From an uncultured Oscillospiraceae bacterium (lineage in GTDB: Bacteria; Bacillota; Clostridia; Oscillospirales; Oscillospiraceae), in assembly GCA_958423465.1 (NCBI GenBank), contig CATZRD010000001.1:92260-156259 (forward strand): DNA of 64,000 nt, in the 5' to 3' direction. Shown here piece after piece: positions 1 through 8,600 of the stretch (position 1 is the stretch's first letter; each line of letters begins with the position of its first letter). The notes below the pieces were generated by a model, which did no database searches, was not told where the DNA came from, and saw only the letters and a list, made by a program, of their open reading frames with translations. The translations under genes were made by a program, and so were the position numbers.

Positions 1-130
1 GCTGTATACCTTTACCTTCCCCCTGTTTATCCTCACCTACATCCCTATCACCATCGCCGCGCTCTTCGGCAGGGTGGAGTGGAAGCCCATCGAGCACAAG
101 GCCGCCATCACCCTTCAGGATCTGCGGTAG
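1..130 (+). CDS. Glycosyltransferase (GT2-like), C-terminal fragment
   Basis: Only the last 42 codons lie in the window, read from base 2 to a TAG stop at 128-130. The fragment has one hydrophobic membrane segment rich in Phe, Ile and Pro, followed by a short cytoplasmic tail with VEWKPIEH. A membrane segment followed by WKPIEH is typical of the end of membrane-embedded family 2 glycosyltransferases (NodC/HasA-like). This assignment rests on that tail alone, because the catalytic domain is outside the window. A strong hairpin follows 20 bases after the stop. Confidence 0.55.
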   Translation, partial: LYTFTFPLFILTYIPITIAALFGRVEWKPIEHKAAITLQDLR

Positions 131-149
131 TCTGATTGAGAGAACAAGT

Positions 150-180
150 CCGCCGCCCTCCCGGACCGGGAGGGCGGCGG
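150..180. terminator. Bidirectional terminator hairpin
   Basis: A perfect 15-bp inverted repeat (CCGCCGCCCTCCCGG and its complement, one-base loop) lies between two convergent genes, the glycosyltransferase tail on the plus strand and an ABC permease on the minus strand. A T-rich stretch follows on the plus side. Confidence 0.85.
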
Positions 181-200
181 ACTTTGTTTGGTTTCACGCC

Positions 201-914
201 TTACAGCTTCACGGCGGCCCGCCAGAAGAAGCGGACGGACCAGACGGTGAGGAACACGAGAACGGCAATGCCCAGACCGGCCCAGGCCGCCGGAGGAATG
301 GCCTTCGCGATCCAGAGGACGCCGCCGCCCAGCCGGGCCAGGAGGCTGGTGCCGCCGTCCAGGGCCGAGCTGATGGCCCGGGGGAACACCATGAAGCTGG
401 CGCAGAAGATGAGCCACGCGATGCCGAAGCCCTTCATGCCAAAGCGCTGCTGGAGCGCGCCGAACACCAGGGAAAATACGCTCAGGGCCGCCGCCGCGGG
501 GACCAGGACCTGCCACCGGTACACGATATCCAGGGGCATCCCGTTTTCAAAGCCGGGGTACAGTACGCCGTAGAGCAGCAGCTCCAGCCGGTTGAAGCAC
601 CAGGCCGCAGCCATGCCCAAAAGGCACACCAGCAGCGTGATGATCGTATCCCACAGGAGGAAGCTCCGCCGGGTCATGCCCATGGATACCGCCAGATTGA
701 AGCGGGTGCTGAGGGTGGTGTTGCCCCGGGCCAGGCTGCCAACCAGAGAGGCCATCAGAACGAACATACCGCCCATGTTGCCGTAGTCCGGGTCGCTGTT
801 GATGAAGCCGTTGATGATCAGCACCATGGCCACGCCGAAAAGGAAGAACCCCAGCTGCCACAGGAGCATATAGGGCAGCGCGAACCGGTTCACCTTGCAG
901 TATTTCAGAAACAT
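201..914 (-). CDS. ABC transporter permease (second of two), distal gene of GntR operon
   Basis: A 237-residue, very hydrophobic protein with about six predicted membrane segments. It is the last gene of a minus-strand operon: GntR regulator, ATPase, permease, permease. A central SMGMTRRSF motif parallels SLGETRRNI in the neighbouring permease, so the two look like diverged paralogues forming a heterodimeric channel. The start ATG at 914 is preceded by GGGGAGGAGAG and lies 16 bases after the upstream stop. Operons of YtrA-type regulators with ABC exporters in Firmicutes often respond to cell-envelope stress or antimicrobial peptides; the substrate cannot be read from the sequence. Confidence 0.8.
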   Translation of the reverse strand: MFLKYCKVNRFALPYMLLWQLGFFLFGVAMVLIINGFINSDPDYGNMGGMFVLMASLVGSLARGNTTLSTRFNLAVSMGMTRRSFLLWDTIITLLVCLLGMAAAWCFNRLELLLYGVLYPGFENGMPLDIVYRWQVLVPAAAALSVFSLVFGALQQRFGMKGFGIAWLIFCASFMVFPRAISSALDGGTSLLARLGGGVLWIAKAIPPAAWAGLGIAVLVFLTVWSVRFFWRAAVKL

Positions 915-930
915 CGTCTCTCCTCCCCTC

Positions 931-1593
931 TCACAGTCTTACTTCCTGCCGCCGCAGCAGCAGCCACTGGAACCCCATGTCCAGCAGGAACAGCACCGCC
1001 GCCGCCAGCACCAGCCACCAGGGCAGAGCCAGGAACAGGCTGACCAGCTTGGCGATATCTGCGGAAAGCAGCTCCGTCGCGCCGCCGGCGAAGAAGAAGC
1101 CCATGCATCCCCCCATGCCGCCGCAGATGAGGACCACCAGGATCATCCCCACCCACTTCCACTTGGTAAAGAGGGTCCCCATGATACCGCCCAGGGAGGA
1201 GGCGATGACCAGCACCGTCAGCAGAGTGGGCATACTGTGAAGGCCGATGGAGGATATGTCGCAGGGCGCCAGGGCCCAGATGAGGGCGCTGAGGGCCAAA
1301 GTCACGGTGATGATCAGCGCCCGGTAGTAGTGGAAGCCGAAGAAGATGTTCCGCCGGGTCTCCCCCAGGGAGAGCAGCAGGGGAATGTACAGGGTGTGGC
1401 AGCTCAGGTTGATCATGATCATGCACAGGACGGCGGAGACGCACAGGAAGTAGGGCACAACCGATGCCACGACCTCAAGCTGCAGCCGGTCGGCCCCCAG
1501 GGTGGTGATGGCCAGCAGGACCGCCACCACCACCAGCTCACCGGCGGCGCTCTCCCCGGTGAAGCGGGTCCAGAACCGCAGATTACGCTTCAT
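931..1593 (-). CDS. ABC transporter permease (first of two)
   Basis: A 220-residue integral membrane protein with about six hydrophobic segments and no nucleotide-binding motif. The start at MKRNLRFW (1593) is preferred over an in-frame ATG ten codons upstream because it overlaps the end of the ATPase gene by 11 bases, the coupling seen elsewhere in this operon. SLGETRRNI lies near the middle, as in the sister permease. It presumably pairs with that permease and the upstream ATPase to form an ABC-2-type exporter; substrate unknown. Confidence 0.8.
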   Translation of the reverse strand: MKRNLRFWTRFTGESAAGELVVVAVLLAITTLGADRLQLEVVASVVPYFLCVSAVLCMIMINLSCHTLYIPLLLSLGETRRNIFFGFHYYRALIITVTLALSALIWALAPCDISSIGLHSMPTLLTVLVIASSLGGIMGTLFTKWKWVGMILVVLICGGMGGCMGFFFAGGATELLSADIAKLVSLFLALPWWLVLAAAVLFLLDMGFQWLLLRRQEVRL

Positions 1594-2464
1594 GCCGCTC
1601 CTCCTCCCCGCACAGGGCCACAAAGGCCCGTTGGAGGTTCACCGGCTGGACGGACACGTCCCGGCTCTCGTCCACGGCCTGGCCGGGCTTTAAGAACACG
1701 GTGACGCCCTTGCTGCGGCCCACGGTCTCTGGGTGGTGGACCTCCAGGCCCGCGGTGGCGGCGTCCACCTCCTCGATCTTGCCGCTGACGTGGCGGGCGC
1801 TGGCGACGAACTCCTGGGTGTCGGCCTCCAGCAGGACCTTCCCCTCGTGGAGGATGATGACCTCCTCCAGCACGTCGGCAGCTTCCTCGATGATGTGGGT
1901 GGACACCACGAAGGTCCGGCCCGAGGCGGAATACTCCTCCAGCAGCAGCTTATAGAACTGCTCCCGGGCCACCACGTCCAGCCCCGCCACCGGCTCGTCC
2001 AGGAAGGTGAAGGGGGCCTTGGAGCACAGGGCCACGATGATGGTCACCATGGACTGCATCCCCTTGCTGAGCTTGCTGAGGGCCTTTTTCACGTTCAGTC
2101 CGAAGAGGGCCACCAGCCGCTTTTCCATGTCCCTGTCCCAGTGGACATAGTAGGTGGAGGCGATGCGCAGATACTCCTTCAGCTTCATGGAGGCCAGCCC
2201 ACTCTCGGCGCTGGCGTTGATCTCCCGGGAGAAGCAGATCTGCTCCAGACTTTTCCGGTTCTCCCACACCCGCTGGCCGTCCAGGGCCACGGTCCCCCGG
2301 GTGGCGGGGTTCTGGGCGCTGAGGATGCTCAGAAGGGTGGTCTTGCCCGCGCCGTTGCGGCCGATGAGGCCGTAGATCTTCCCCTGCTCCAGGGTGAGGG
2401 TCACGTTCTGCAGCACTTCCTTGCCGCTGTACGCCTTGGTGATGTTCTCGCATGTCAGGTTCAT
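1583..2464 (-). CDS. ABC transporter ATP-binding protein (YtrB-like)
   Basis: A 293-residue ATPase. The Walker A motif GRNGAGKTT is at residues 35-43, the signature is the degenerate LSKGM at about 132-136 in place of LSGGQ, Walker B is FTFLDEP at about 152-158, and the switch histidine is in VVSTH. The last 70 or so residues form an extra domain common in ATPases of this class. The start ATG at 2464 overlaps the stop of the GntR gene in an ATGA arrangement, so the two are translationally coupled. It powers the two permeases encoded downstream. The degenerate signature is usual in the YtrB/EcsA-type branch. Confidence 0.9.
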   Translation of the reverse strand: MNLTCENITKAYSGKEVLQNVTLTLEQGKIYGLIGRNGAGKTTLLSILSAQNPATRGTVALDGQRVWENRKSLEQICFSREINASAESGLASMKLKEYLRIASTYYVHWDRDMEKRLVALFGLNVKKALSKLSKGMQSMVTIIVALCSKAPFTFLDEPVAGLDVVAREQFYKLLLEEYSASGRTFVVSTHIIEEAADVLEEVIILHEGKVLLEADTQEFVASARHVSGKIEEVDAATAGLEVHHPETVGRSKGVTVFLKPGQAVDESRDVSVQPVNLQRAFVALCGEEERHEA

Positions 2465-2826
2465 AGCTCTCTCTCTCCTATCATGGTCAGTAGTTCCTGT
2501 TTAGTGATGCCCAGGCTCTTCGCCTCCGCCAGCAGCGGGGCCAGATGATCCCGGGCGAAGGCCGCCTTCCGCTTGGCCAGGATCTTGTCCCTGGCTCCCC
2601 GGGAGACGAACATGCCGATGCCCCGCCGCTTGTACAAAATGCCCTCGTCCACCAGAAGATTGACTCCCTTGGCGGCGGTGGCGGGATTGATGGTGTAGAG
2701 CTTCGCCAGCTCGTTGGTACTGGGCACCTGCTCCTCCTCCAGAAGGATGCCCCGCAGGATATCCGTCTCGATCATCTCGCTGATCTGCAGATAGATGGAC
2801 TTCTGTTCCGTCAGGCGCTCATTCAA
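2461..2826 (-). CDS. GntR-family transcriptional regulator (YtrA subfamily)
   Basis: A 121-residue regulator. A winged helix-turn-helix spans about residues 9-76 (IYLQISEMIETDIL, then VPSTNELAKLY), followed by a short helical tail instead of a large effector domain, which defines the YtrA subfamily. The start is TTG at 2826, chosen because AAGGGAGGG sits six bases upstream; the longer in-frame reading has no ribosome site and would run across the promoter. It is first in an operon with the ABC transporter. An 11/13-bp inverted repeat covers its own -10 box, suggesting autorepression. Effector unknown. Confidence 0.88.
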   Translation of the reverse strand: MNERLTEQKSIYLQISEMIETDILRGILLEEEQVPSTNELAKLYTINPATAAKGVNLLVDEGILYKRRGIGMFVSRGARDKILAKRKAAFARDHLAPLLAEAKSLGITKQELLTMIGEREL

Positions 2827-2848
2827 ACCGGTCCCTCCCTTCAAGTTG

Positions 2849-2901
2849 TATGGTTCATTACTTGTGTAACTAACCATAGCACTAAGGAGGCGATCTGTCA
2901 A
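2849..2901 (-). promoter_or_regulatory. Promoter of GntR-ABC operon with overlapping palindrome
   Basis: On the minus strand, -35 TTGACA (2901-2896) is 17 bases from -10 TATGGT (2878-2873). The -10 lies inside an inverted repeat at 2849-2878: arms TATGGTTCATTAC and GTAACTAACCATA, 11 of 13 positions complementary, four-base spacer. A dimeric GntR protein bound here would occlude RNA polymerase, so this is a likely autoregulatory operator. Confidence 0.7.
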
Positions 2902-2952
2902 GGGGGCGCGGAAAACTTTTTTGCTTTTTTCCGCCCGCTGGAATGGCGGGGA

Positions 2953-2999
2953 TTGACAAGCCGCCTCTGGCTGTTGTATTATACCGTTGTATAATACAA
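2953..2999 (+). promoter_or_regulatory. Promoter of lipoprotein gene with perfect 10-bp palindrome
   Basis: On the plus strand, -35 TTGACA (2953-2958) and -10 TATTAT (2977-2982) are 18 bases apart. The -10 is inside a perfect inverted repeat, TTGTATTATA (2974-2983) and TATAATACAA (2990-2999), with six bases between the arms. The position over the -10 suggests a repressor operator. It differs in sequence from the palindrome at 2849-2878. Confidence 0.65.
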
Positions 3000-3025
3000 G
3001 GAAAGCCCGCGAGGAGGATTCTTCC

Positions 3026-5563
3026 ATGAAACGAACGAAACGAGCGAGCCGCGCCCTGGCGCTGGTCCTGACCGCCGCCCTGCTGCTGGGGCTGGCGGGC
3101 TGCGGCGGCAGCGGCAATGTCGGCAGCGGTCAGGAGCCGGAGGCGGAGCTCCCCGCTCCCATCTCCTTCCACCCCGCCTCCTTCTACAAAGCGGAGGACC
3201 TGCCCCTGACGGAGGACCGGGGGGATATGTGGCACAGCTGCACCGACGGCGAGACCTTTTTCTACCTGCTGGAGCGCCAGGAGAATGAGACGCGGGAAAC
3301 CGTCCTGTGCCGGGCGGGACTGACGGAGGGCTCCGCCCGCCGGCTGGCGGACTACGCCCCTGTCCAGGCGGAGACCGACGGCCGGGTCTTCCCCCTGGGC
3401 ATGAAGGCGGACGGCCAGGGGAACCTGTGGGTGCTGGAGTCCTGGGTGATCTTCACCTACGACCTGCCGGAGGATTTCGACCCGGAGACGGACGAGAAAT
3501 ACCCCTACATCACGGACCAGACCTACCACGGCCTGCTGCGGCGGCTGGACCCGGAGACCGGCGCGGCCCTGGAGGAGCGGGACCTGACGGAGGCCCTCTC
3601 CCCCCTCTATGGTGACCTGATCGACTGGCTCATTGACGGCGAGGGCCGGGTGTATCTTGCCACGGAGACCGGCCTCACGGTGCTGGATGCCTCCGGGCAG
3701 GAGCTGGCGGTGCTGGAGGGGGCCGTCCAGCGCAGCTACTCCAACGGCGGCAGCAGCCTGTGCCTTCTGGCGGACGGCACGGCGGCGGTCCTTACGCCGG
3801 AGGGCGTGCGGACTGTGGCTCCGGACGGCGGGAGCTGGGGCGATACCCTCTATTCCTCCGCCAGCGAGGCGCTCCGGATCTGGCCGGGCCGGGGGGAGTT
3901 CGCGTTCTTCTACTCCAATCCCCTCGCCCTGTACGGCCAGACGGCGGACAAGGATGGATGCTATAAGCTGCTGGACTGGCAGCTCAGCGACTCCAACGAT
4001 CAGGCGGCCAGGGACTTTCTCCTGCTGGAGGACAACCAGATCGCCCTGCTGAGCCAGACCGGCGACACCCCCCGTCTGACGCTGCTGACCCCCTCGGACA
4101 CGGCGGCGGACGGGCGGACGGTGCTGACGCTGGCCGCGGTATCCAACTATGTGGAGCTGAAGGACCGGGTCATCCAGTTCAACAAGAGCAGCCCAGACTA
4201 CTTCGTGGTCATCAAGAACTACACCGACGGTCTGGACCAAAGCGGCCTGGACTGGGGGGAGGTGACCCGGCGGACCCTGGAGCGGCTCAACGTGGACCTC
4301 ACCGCCGGGAAGGTGCCGGACCTCATTGCCGGGGAGGGCCTTCCCATTCAGCAGTACGCCGCCAAGGGGTACCTGGAGGACCTGTGGCCCTGGATCGACA
4401 GCGACCCGGAGCTTGCCCGGGACCAGCTCATGGAGCACGTGCTGGACTGCGCCTCCCTGGGCGGCAAGCTGTACGCGGCCGGCAGCAGCTTCACGCTGAA
4501 CGTCCTCACCGCCCCCGCCGCCCGAATCGGCGACGGATCGGGATACACCTTGAAGGACCTGATGGATCTGTATGACGATATGCCGGAGGGCAGCTATATC
4601 CTGGGGGCCGGAAGCTCGCCCGCCGCAGCCCTGCAGGCGCTGTCCCAGAGCGGCGAGAGCTTCGTGGACTGGGCCGGCATGACCTGCTCCTTTGACAGTT
4701 CGGAATTTGTCCGTCTGCTGGAGCTGTGCGACCGGCAGCCCCGGGAGGACCCTCAGTACGCGGATCACTTCCTATGCGACGACGGCGGCGCGGCCCTCCG
4801 GGAGGGGCGGCAGCTCCTTTGTCGGGATTACATCTACAATATGGACACCTTCCTGGCCAACGAGGCCCGCTGCGGCGGCCCGGATGCTCTGTGGGACTAC
4901 CTGGGGATGCTGCGGGCGAAGGGCGCCAATATGAGCTACACCACCAGCAATCTGACGGTGGCGGACAACGCGGTCCACGGCGCGCTGAAGGATGAGCGGT
5001 ACGCCTCCTTCCTCCAATTTCCCACCGGCGGCGGAACCTCCGCCGGGTCCTTCGAACTGAGCGATCTGGTGGTCATGCCCGCCGCCTGCCCCAACAAGGA
5101 GGGGGCCTGGAGCTTTATCCGGCAGCTCCTGCTGCCCGGCGGTTCCCTGTACCCCGACGGCACCAACTGGGACGGCAGCGCCGCGTACTTCTACCGGAAC
5201 TTCCCCATCAACAAGGCGGATTTCGAGACGAAAATGGCCCAGGAAATGGAGCCCCGATACTATGGCGGGGACGATCCCTATCTGGACGCGGAGGGAAATC
5301 CCGTGGAGATATCCGATTTCCCGGAGCGGATCGGCCACCCCATCACCATGTTCGTCTATGTCCTGGCCGTCCGGCAGTCCGACGTGGACCGGTTCATGGA
5401 CCTCTACAACGCCGTCAACCAGGTGGAATACAGAGTAGCTGATCCCCTGTGGAACATTCTGGCGGAGCAGACCGCTCCCTTCTTCGCCGGGGAGATCTCG
5501 GCGAAGGCCGCCGCCGAATCCATCCAAAAGCGGGCGGAGCTGTATCTGGGCGAACTTTCATAG
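3026..5563 (+). CDS. Solute-binding-type lipoprotein with large N-terminal domain
   Basis: An 845-residue lipoprotein. The signal peptide ends in the lipobox GLAGC with the lipidated Cys at residue 26. Residues of about 30-370 are rich in short beta-strand repeats and look like a propeller-type domain. From about residue 375 the sequence resembles family 1 extracellular solute-binding proteins: a strand and helix with RVIQFNKSSPDY, then KVPDLIAGEGLPIQQYAAKG, a tryptophan-rich middle, and a helical end AESIQKRAELYLGEL. Start ATG 3026 follows GAGGAGGA. No permease or ATPase lies beside it on the same strand, so it may serve a distant transporter or act as a sensor. Ligand unknown. It is divergent from the GntR-ABC operon. 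Confidence 0.75.
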   Translation: MKRTKRASRALALVLTAALLLGLAGCGGSGNVGSGQEPEAELPAPISFHPASFYKAEDLPLTEDRGDMWHSCTDGETFFYLLERQENETRETVLCRAGLTEGSARRLADYAPVQAETDGRVFPLGMKADGQGNLWVLESWVIFTYDLPEDFDPETDEKYPYITDQTYHGLLRRLDPETGAALEERDLTEALSPLYGDLIDWLIDGEGRVYLATETGLTVLDASGQELAVLEGAVQRSYSNGGSSLCLLADGTAAVLTPEGVRTVAPDGGSWGDTLYSSASEALRIWPGRGEFAFFYSNPLALYGQTADKDGCYKLLDWQLSDSNDQAARDFLLLEDNQIALLSQTGDTPRLTLLTPSDTAADGRTVLTLAAVSNYVELKDRVIQFNKSSPDYFVVIKNYTDGLDQSGLDWGEVTRRTLERLNVDLTAGKVPDLIAGEGLPIQQYAAKGYLEDLWPWIDSDPELARDQLMEHVLDCASLGGKLYAAGSSFTLNVLTAPAARIGDGSGYTLKDLMDLYDDMPEGSYILGAGSSPAAALQALSQSGESFVDWAGMTCSFDSSEFVRLLELCDRQPREDPQYADHFLCDDGGAALREGRQLLCRDYIYNMDTFLANEARCGGPDALWDYLGMLRAKGANMSYTTSNLTVADNAVHGALKDERYASFLQFPTGGGTSAGSFELSDLVVMPAACPNKEGAWSFIRQLLLPGGSLYPDGTNWDGSAAYFYRNFPINKADFETKMAQEMEPRYYGGDDPYLDAEGNPVEISDFPERIGHPITMFVYVLAVRQSDVDRFMDLYNAVNQVEYRVADPLWNILAEQTAPFFAGEISAKAAAESIQKRAELYLGELS

Positions 5564-5573
5564 GAACGGCAGC

Positions 5574-5608
5574 AAGGAGGCCGGCTCCCTCAGGGAGCCG
5601 GCCTCCTT
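5574..5608 (+). terminator. Terminator of lipoprotein gene
   Basis: A strong hairpin with 16-bp arms (AAGGAGGCCGGCTCCC and its complement) begins ten bases after the stop of the lipoprotein gene and is followed by a short T/C run. Confidence 0.8.
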
Positions 5609-5635
5609 CTGAACCGCGAACTGAACCGCGAAACC

Positions 5636-5662
5636 GAGGCCGCCCCGTAATGGGGCGGCCTC
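5636..5662 (-). terminator. Terminator of giant surface-protein gene
   Basis: A hairpin with 12-bp arms (GAGGCCGCCCCG, with TAA between the arms) lies 35 bases beyond the stop of the minus-strand giant gene, next to the plus-strand terminator. It may work in both directions. Confidence 0.65.
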
Positions 5663-5697
5663 TTCTGCGCGCTGTGCGTGATCTCTTGGAAATGGCG

Positions 5698-8600
5698 TCA
5701 GCCCATGACCTCGCCGCCGGGGGCGGAGTGGGCGGTGGACCAGACCTGTTCCAGAGCGGCCCAATCCCGCTCGGGAAGCTTTTCGGTCCAGTTTTCCACC
5801 GTGGCTGTCTCAAGCAGTTCTGTGAGGGAGGTCCAGCGGTAGTCGTGGGAGTTGGTAGCCTCCTGGATCTGGGGGTAGTACCACGCCTCTATCATCTGGT
5901 TGTCGGGCCAGGTGATCATCTCCGACCAGGGCAGCAGATGGTCTTTATGGGGCCTGCGTCCCAGGGTCCGGTTGACGACGGTGCAGGTCTCCGCCCGGGT
6001 GATGGCCGCGTCAGGCCGGAAGCTGCCGTCGGGGTAGCCCTCGATAAGGCCCAGGGCGCTGGCGGCGGCCAGGAAGCTGGCGTACCACTCGTTGCCGGCC
6101 ACGTCGGAGAAGTTCCCCAGATAGGTGAAGTACTGGTCCGCGTACTGGAAGAAGCCCACGGCGATCTTGGTCAGCTCCGCCCGGGTGATCGGCGCGTCGG
6201 GCCGGAAGCTGCCGTCAGGATAGCCGGAGACGATGCCCATGTTGCTGAGGGTGGAGATGGCGTTGTTGAACCAGCTCTCGTAGGGCACGTCGGTGTAGCC
6301 GTTGACCTGGCACCAGTACGTCTCCCGGGCCTCGTCGGTGAGGAGGCGGAAGAAGATGGTGGCCACCTCCGCCCGGGTGATGGACCCCTCGGGCCGCACG
6401 GAGCCGTCGGGATAGCCGATGATGTAGGCCACATGGTCCCGGGTGTTCAGGTCCTCCGGCGGCGGCACAGGCTCATCCGGCTCGTCGGGTTCATCCGGCG
6501 GCGTGGGCGGCTCATAAGGCTCCTCCACCCGCACGGTCTCCCGGTCCTGATCCTCAACGGTCTCCCCGTCCTCGGATTCTCCGGTGACCTCCACCCGATT
6601 GGTAAGGCGCCCTTCCGCGCCCTGGTCCACCCAGGCGTAAAATTCGACGGTCTTTTCCTCGCCCACATCCAGCTCATCCCACTTCCAACGGTCTTTGCCG
6701 TCGGGGACCAGCTCGTCAGGCGCAAAGTCCCGGAGGTCCACATTGTAGAGGATCACGTCGCCGGTGTTCTTTACGGTGATTGCATAGGTCAGATCGTCGT
6801 ATTCCTCCACGGGGCCGCCCCGATAGGGCCTGCCGTTGACCTCGACCAGCTCCTTGGTCACAGAGATATCCGGATGGAGTTCGGGGTCGTCGGGGCCGGG
6901 GTCGGGCTCGTCGGGTTTTTCGTAGGTGTTGGTGAAGGACAGGCTGTCCGCAGATCCGCCATTTGCGTCTGTGTATGTCACAGCTCCAATCGCAAGTTTG
7001 GCGGGATCGGTCTCACTTTCCGTTACCGTCACTGTCACGGTGTACCTGGTGCCGTCGTAGGCCACGCCCAGGGTATCGCCCGCTACCTCGGAGACGGTGA
7101 ACGTGTAGGTCCCCACCTCGGTAAAGGTGATGTCGCCGAAGCTGGCGGTTTCGTTGCCGGTGATAGTGATGTCACCCGGCACAGTGACCAGAGGGGCGTC
7201 TGTATCCACCTGCTTGATCTGGAACGTCGCGGCCTTGGCAAACCCCTCCGGGAAGGGTCCCCCCTCCCAGGTCTTGCTGACCGTCAGGGGCAGAGTGACC
7301 GGTGTGGGCTTGGGATCGTCGGGCTGGTCAGGCGTGTACGTGTTGGTGAAGGTCAGGCCGGTCGCAGATCCGCCGCTTGCGTCTGTGTACGTCACAGGCC
7401 CGATCGCAAGTGTCACGGAATCAGTCTCACTCTCCGTTACCTCCACCGTCACGGTGTACTTGGTGTCGTCGTAGGCCACGCCCTGGGCGTCGCCCGCTAC
7501 CTCGGAGACGGTGAACGTGTAGGTCCCCACCTCGGTAAAGGTGATGGGGTCAAAGCTGCCGGTTTTCTCTTCGCCGGTGATGGTGAGGCTTTCCGCGTTG
7601 TCCGGCAGCGCCGCGCCGTCGGGATTGCCTTCATCCGCCTCCAGCTTAAACTTCGCGGTGTAGGCAAACCCCTCCGGGAAGGTTTCCCCCGTCCAGGTCT
7701 TGCTGACCGTCAGGGCCAGTTTAACCGATTCGGGCTTGGGATCGTCGGGCTGGTCGGGGTCGTAGGTGTTGGTGAAGGTCACAGCGTCGGACTGGCCCGC
7801 CGCGGAGAGCTTATTGGAGGCGGTGCAGTTTTCCTGGTCCAGCGTAGGCGCGGAGTTTGCCGTACTGGTCCCCTCGACTGCCGTCTCGTACTGGGCGGCC
7901 TCGTCCTCGGTGACGGTGTAGGTGGTCCCCGCGGGGAGATTTTCGATGGTCAGGGTCTCCTGATCCGACAACCACAGCCTCTCGTTCTGGAAGCGGCCCT
8001 CCCCGGCCGGCGCGTCAGCGCCGGCCGCATCCGTGAGCGCGGCGCTCACGGGTTCCATCGATACGATCTTGTACTTGTCCCCGTCTTTGCCGATCGTCAG
8101 CGTGCCGGTCTCGATCTCATAATCATCTTCGTCCGTCACCCGGTAGGGGTACTCCCCCGCCAGGGCCGGCTCGGCCAGATCGATGTCGCCAACGACTTTT
8201 GAATCCCGGTTCGACGCAAGCGGTGTGGCCGTGTAAGTAAAGCCCAGATCGAAGGCAAACTGTGCGTCCTCCGGCGCTTCCTCCCCCTCTACCACCTTGG
8301 TGACGCTGAGGCTGGTCCGGGAGGCGCTGGCAAAGCGGACGGTGGTGCTGCCGCTGAACAGGCCGTTGAGGATCTTGTTGCCGTAGGTGGTATAGCCGTC
8401 GCTCCAGATCGCATCGTCCTGCCATGTATCGTCCGTACTCGGTTCTCTATGGGGCAGGGGCGTCTTTTTGCTGATCTCCTTGTTGACGGCAGCCTGCACG
8501 GCTGGCGAATAATCCGCCAAATCGATTTCCTGATAGCTTCTGCCCTGATCGTAGATGCCCCAGTAGTTCTGGGACACCAGCAGCCAGTTCCAGCCGCTGG

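Noticed and set aside
2882..4768. 628-codon minus-strand open frame across the lipoprotein gene
   Set aside because: Antisense of a well-supported lipoprotein gene; composition is typical of a reverse-strand shadow and it would run through the promoter region.
5609..5632. 12-bp tandem duplication (CTGAACCGCGAA twice) between two terminators
   Set aside because: Too short and isolated to assign any role.
6900..7760. Repeats that might be a CRISPR array
   Set aside because: Only two copies 414 bp apart, both in frame within a surface protein; no short regular spacers.
5449..8202. Long plus-strand open frame opposite the giant gene (another at 9535-11715)
   Set aside because: It has no ribosome site or recognisable domain and is rich in Gly/Arg/Val/His, as expected from antisense of a GC-rich gene. 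The minus strand encodes clear SLH and FctA-like domains.
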